NCBI GenBank assembly: GCA_018716795.1 | Contig: DVJK01000074.1 | Coordinates: 1-5,793 of the forward strand | Origin: Candidatus Scatomorpha merdipullorum | GTDB lineage: Bacteria > Bacillota > Clostridia > Oscillospirales > Oscillospiraceae | Direction: 5' to 3' | DNA: 5,793 nt | Shown: in pieces, positions 5,536 to 5,793 of the stretch | Layout of the letters: every line of letters begins with the position of its first letter | Position numbering within the stretch: the stretch's first letter is position 1 | The notes under the pieces: model-generated | What the model was told of the DNA's origin: nothing | Seen by the model: the letters and a program-made list of their open reading frames with translations, nothing else | The model's database searches: none | Translations under genes and position numbers: made by a program

Positions 5536-5675
5536 CCTCCCTCTTGGAGGTAGGTGGCCGGCGCGAAGCGCCGGTCGGAGGGAGTTTTGACCGCTCCGCG
5601 GTCAACTGCCTGAGCTCCGCTCAGGCAGAACTCCCCCAGTCAGCTTCGCTGACAGCCCCCTCCAAGAGGGGGCTG
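5536..5675. repeat. Composite multi-hairpin palindromic element (MITE-like or REP-like)
   Basis: About 140 bp almost wholly made of inverted repeats. The outer arms CCCTCTTGGAGG (5539-5550) and CCTCCAAGAGGG (5659-5670) are perfect 12-bp complements. Inside are hairpin 5558-5574 (7 bp, loop GAA, extendable by wobbles), stem GGGAGTT/AACTCCC (5580-5586, 5629-5635) enclosing two back-to-back hairpins 5587-5605 (8 bp, loop TCC) and 5606-5628 (10 bp, loop TCC), then hairpin 5639-5653 (6 bp, loop TTC). The right arm can alternatively fold alone as 5653-5675 (10 bp, loop CAA) and the left as 5535-5551. AATA lies just outside each end (5531-5534, 5676-5679), a possible but weak target duplication. No transposase is encoded. 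I associate this style of repeat with Oscillospirales genomes, but copy number cannot be checked here. Confidence 0.75.
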
Positions 5676-5793
5676 AATACCACGCCTAATCTACAACCCG
5701 TCAGCGGCCAATCGCGGTCGGCGATGCGAAAAACGTTTACAACTTAGGGATAAAAACCTCGGAATAGCGCCCGTTTGGTAAAATCGCAAGCGC
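5676..5793. other. Right-edge intergenic sequence, nothing assignable
   Basis: No gene, promoter or terminator can be supported. It has a 5-bp hairpin (ATCGC 5711-5715, GCGAT 5721-5725), a copy of GTCAGCGGCC (5700-5709) that is the reverse complement of 5424-5433, and an AT-richer tract with AAACGTTT (5731-5738). An open minus-strand frame enters from the edge and stops at 5737-5739; it is too short to judge. Confidence 0.4.

Noticed and set aside
5727..5740. Catabolite-repression (cre)-like site around AAACGTTT
   Set aside because: It deviates from the consensus in the conserved last positions and lies far from thiD; too weak to call.
5544..5747. Plus-strand ORF of 67 codons
   Set aside because: It is the translation of the composite palindrome; its composition is explained by the inverted repeats and there is no ribosome binding site.
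5737..5793. Possible C-terminal end of a minus-strand gene (ALAILPNGRYSEVFIPKL then stop)
   Set aside because: Only 18 codons, no recognised family, and the other two minus-strand frames are also open for a comparable length; sequence to the right is needed.

Overview
The window looks like a GC-rich chromosome segment from a Gram-positive-type bacterium, most plausibly an uncultured Clostridia member (an Oscillospirales-like gut lineage). The reasons are strong GGAGG/AGGAGG ribosome binding sites, a family mix of bacterial AsnRS, CysK, DagK-type lipid kinase and CytX, and GC-rich hairpin-forming intergenic repeats of a kind I associate with that group. The taxonomic call is inference. A notable habit is frequent ATA isoleucine codons in otherwise GC-rich genes.

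Layout, left to right. (1) Positions 1-1144, minus strand: the first 381 codons of asparaginyl-tRNA synthetase, cut by the left edge. (2) Positions 1145-1293: a divergent promoter region in which asnS and cysK appear to share one palindromic -10 box. (3) Positions 1294-3094, plus strand: a two-gene unit, cysteine synthase (cysK) followed after 4 nt by a diacylglycerol/lipid kinase. (4) Positions 3095-3386: a non-coding spacer packed with hairpins. A 25-bp hairpin sequence occurs twice in it, and the second copy, with seven T's, is a convincing terminator for the plus-strand unit. (5) Positions 3387-5361, minus strand: a tight thiD-cytX operon with 1 nt between the genes. (6) Positions 5362-5793: no gene I can support. 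It is the thiD leader/upstream region and holds several hairpins and a roughly 140-bp composite palindromic element that folds on paper into a nested multi-arm structure.

How the genes work together. CytX is predicted to import hydroxymethylpyrimidine (HMP) or a related thiamine-derived pyrimidine, and ThiD phosphorylates it in two steps to HMP-PP, so the minus-strand operon is a thiamin pyrimidine salvage module. No TPP riboswitch is visible in the 432 nt upstream of thiD, which is unexpected for this gene pair. cysK (cysteine from O-acetylserine and sulfide) and the lipid kinase are probably co-transcribed but have no obvious pathway link.

The protein-coding genes are ordinary. The less ordinary material is the non-coding DNA: the symmetric divergent promoter, the duplicated terminator hairpin with its hairpin array, and the composite palindrome upstream of thiD. 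I saw no CRISPR array, tRNA, rRNA, transposase or phage gene.
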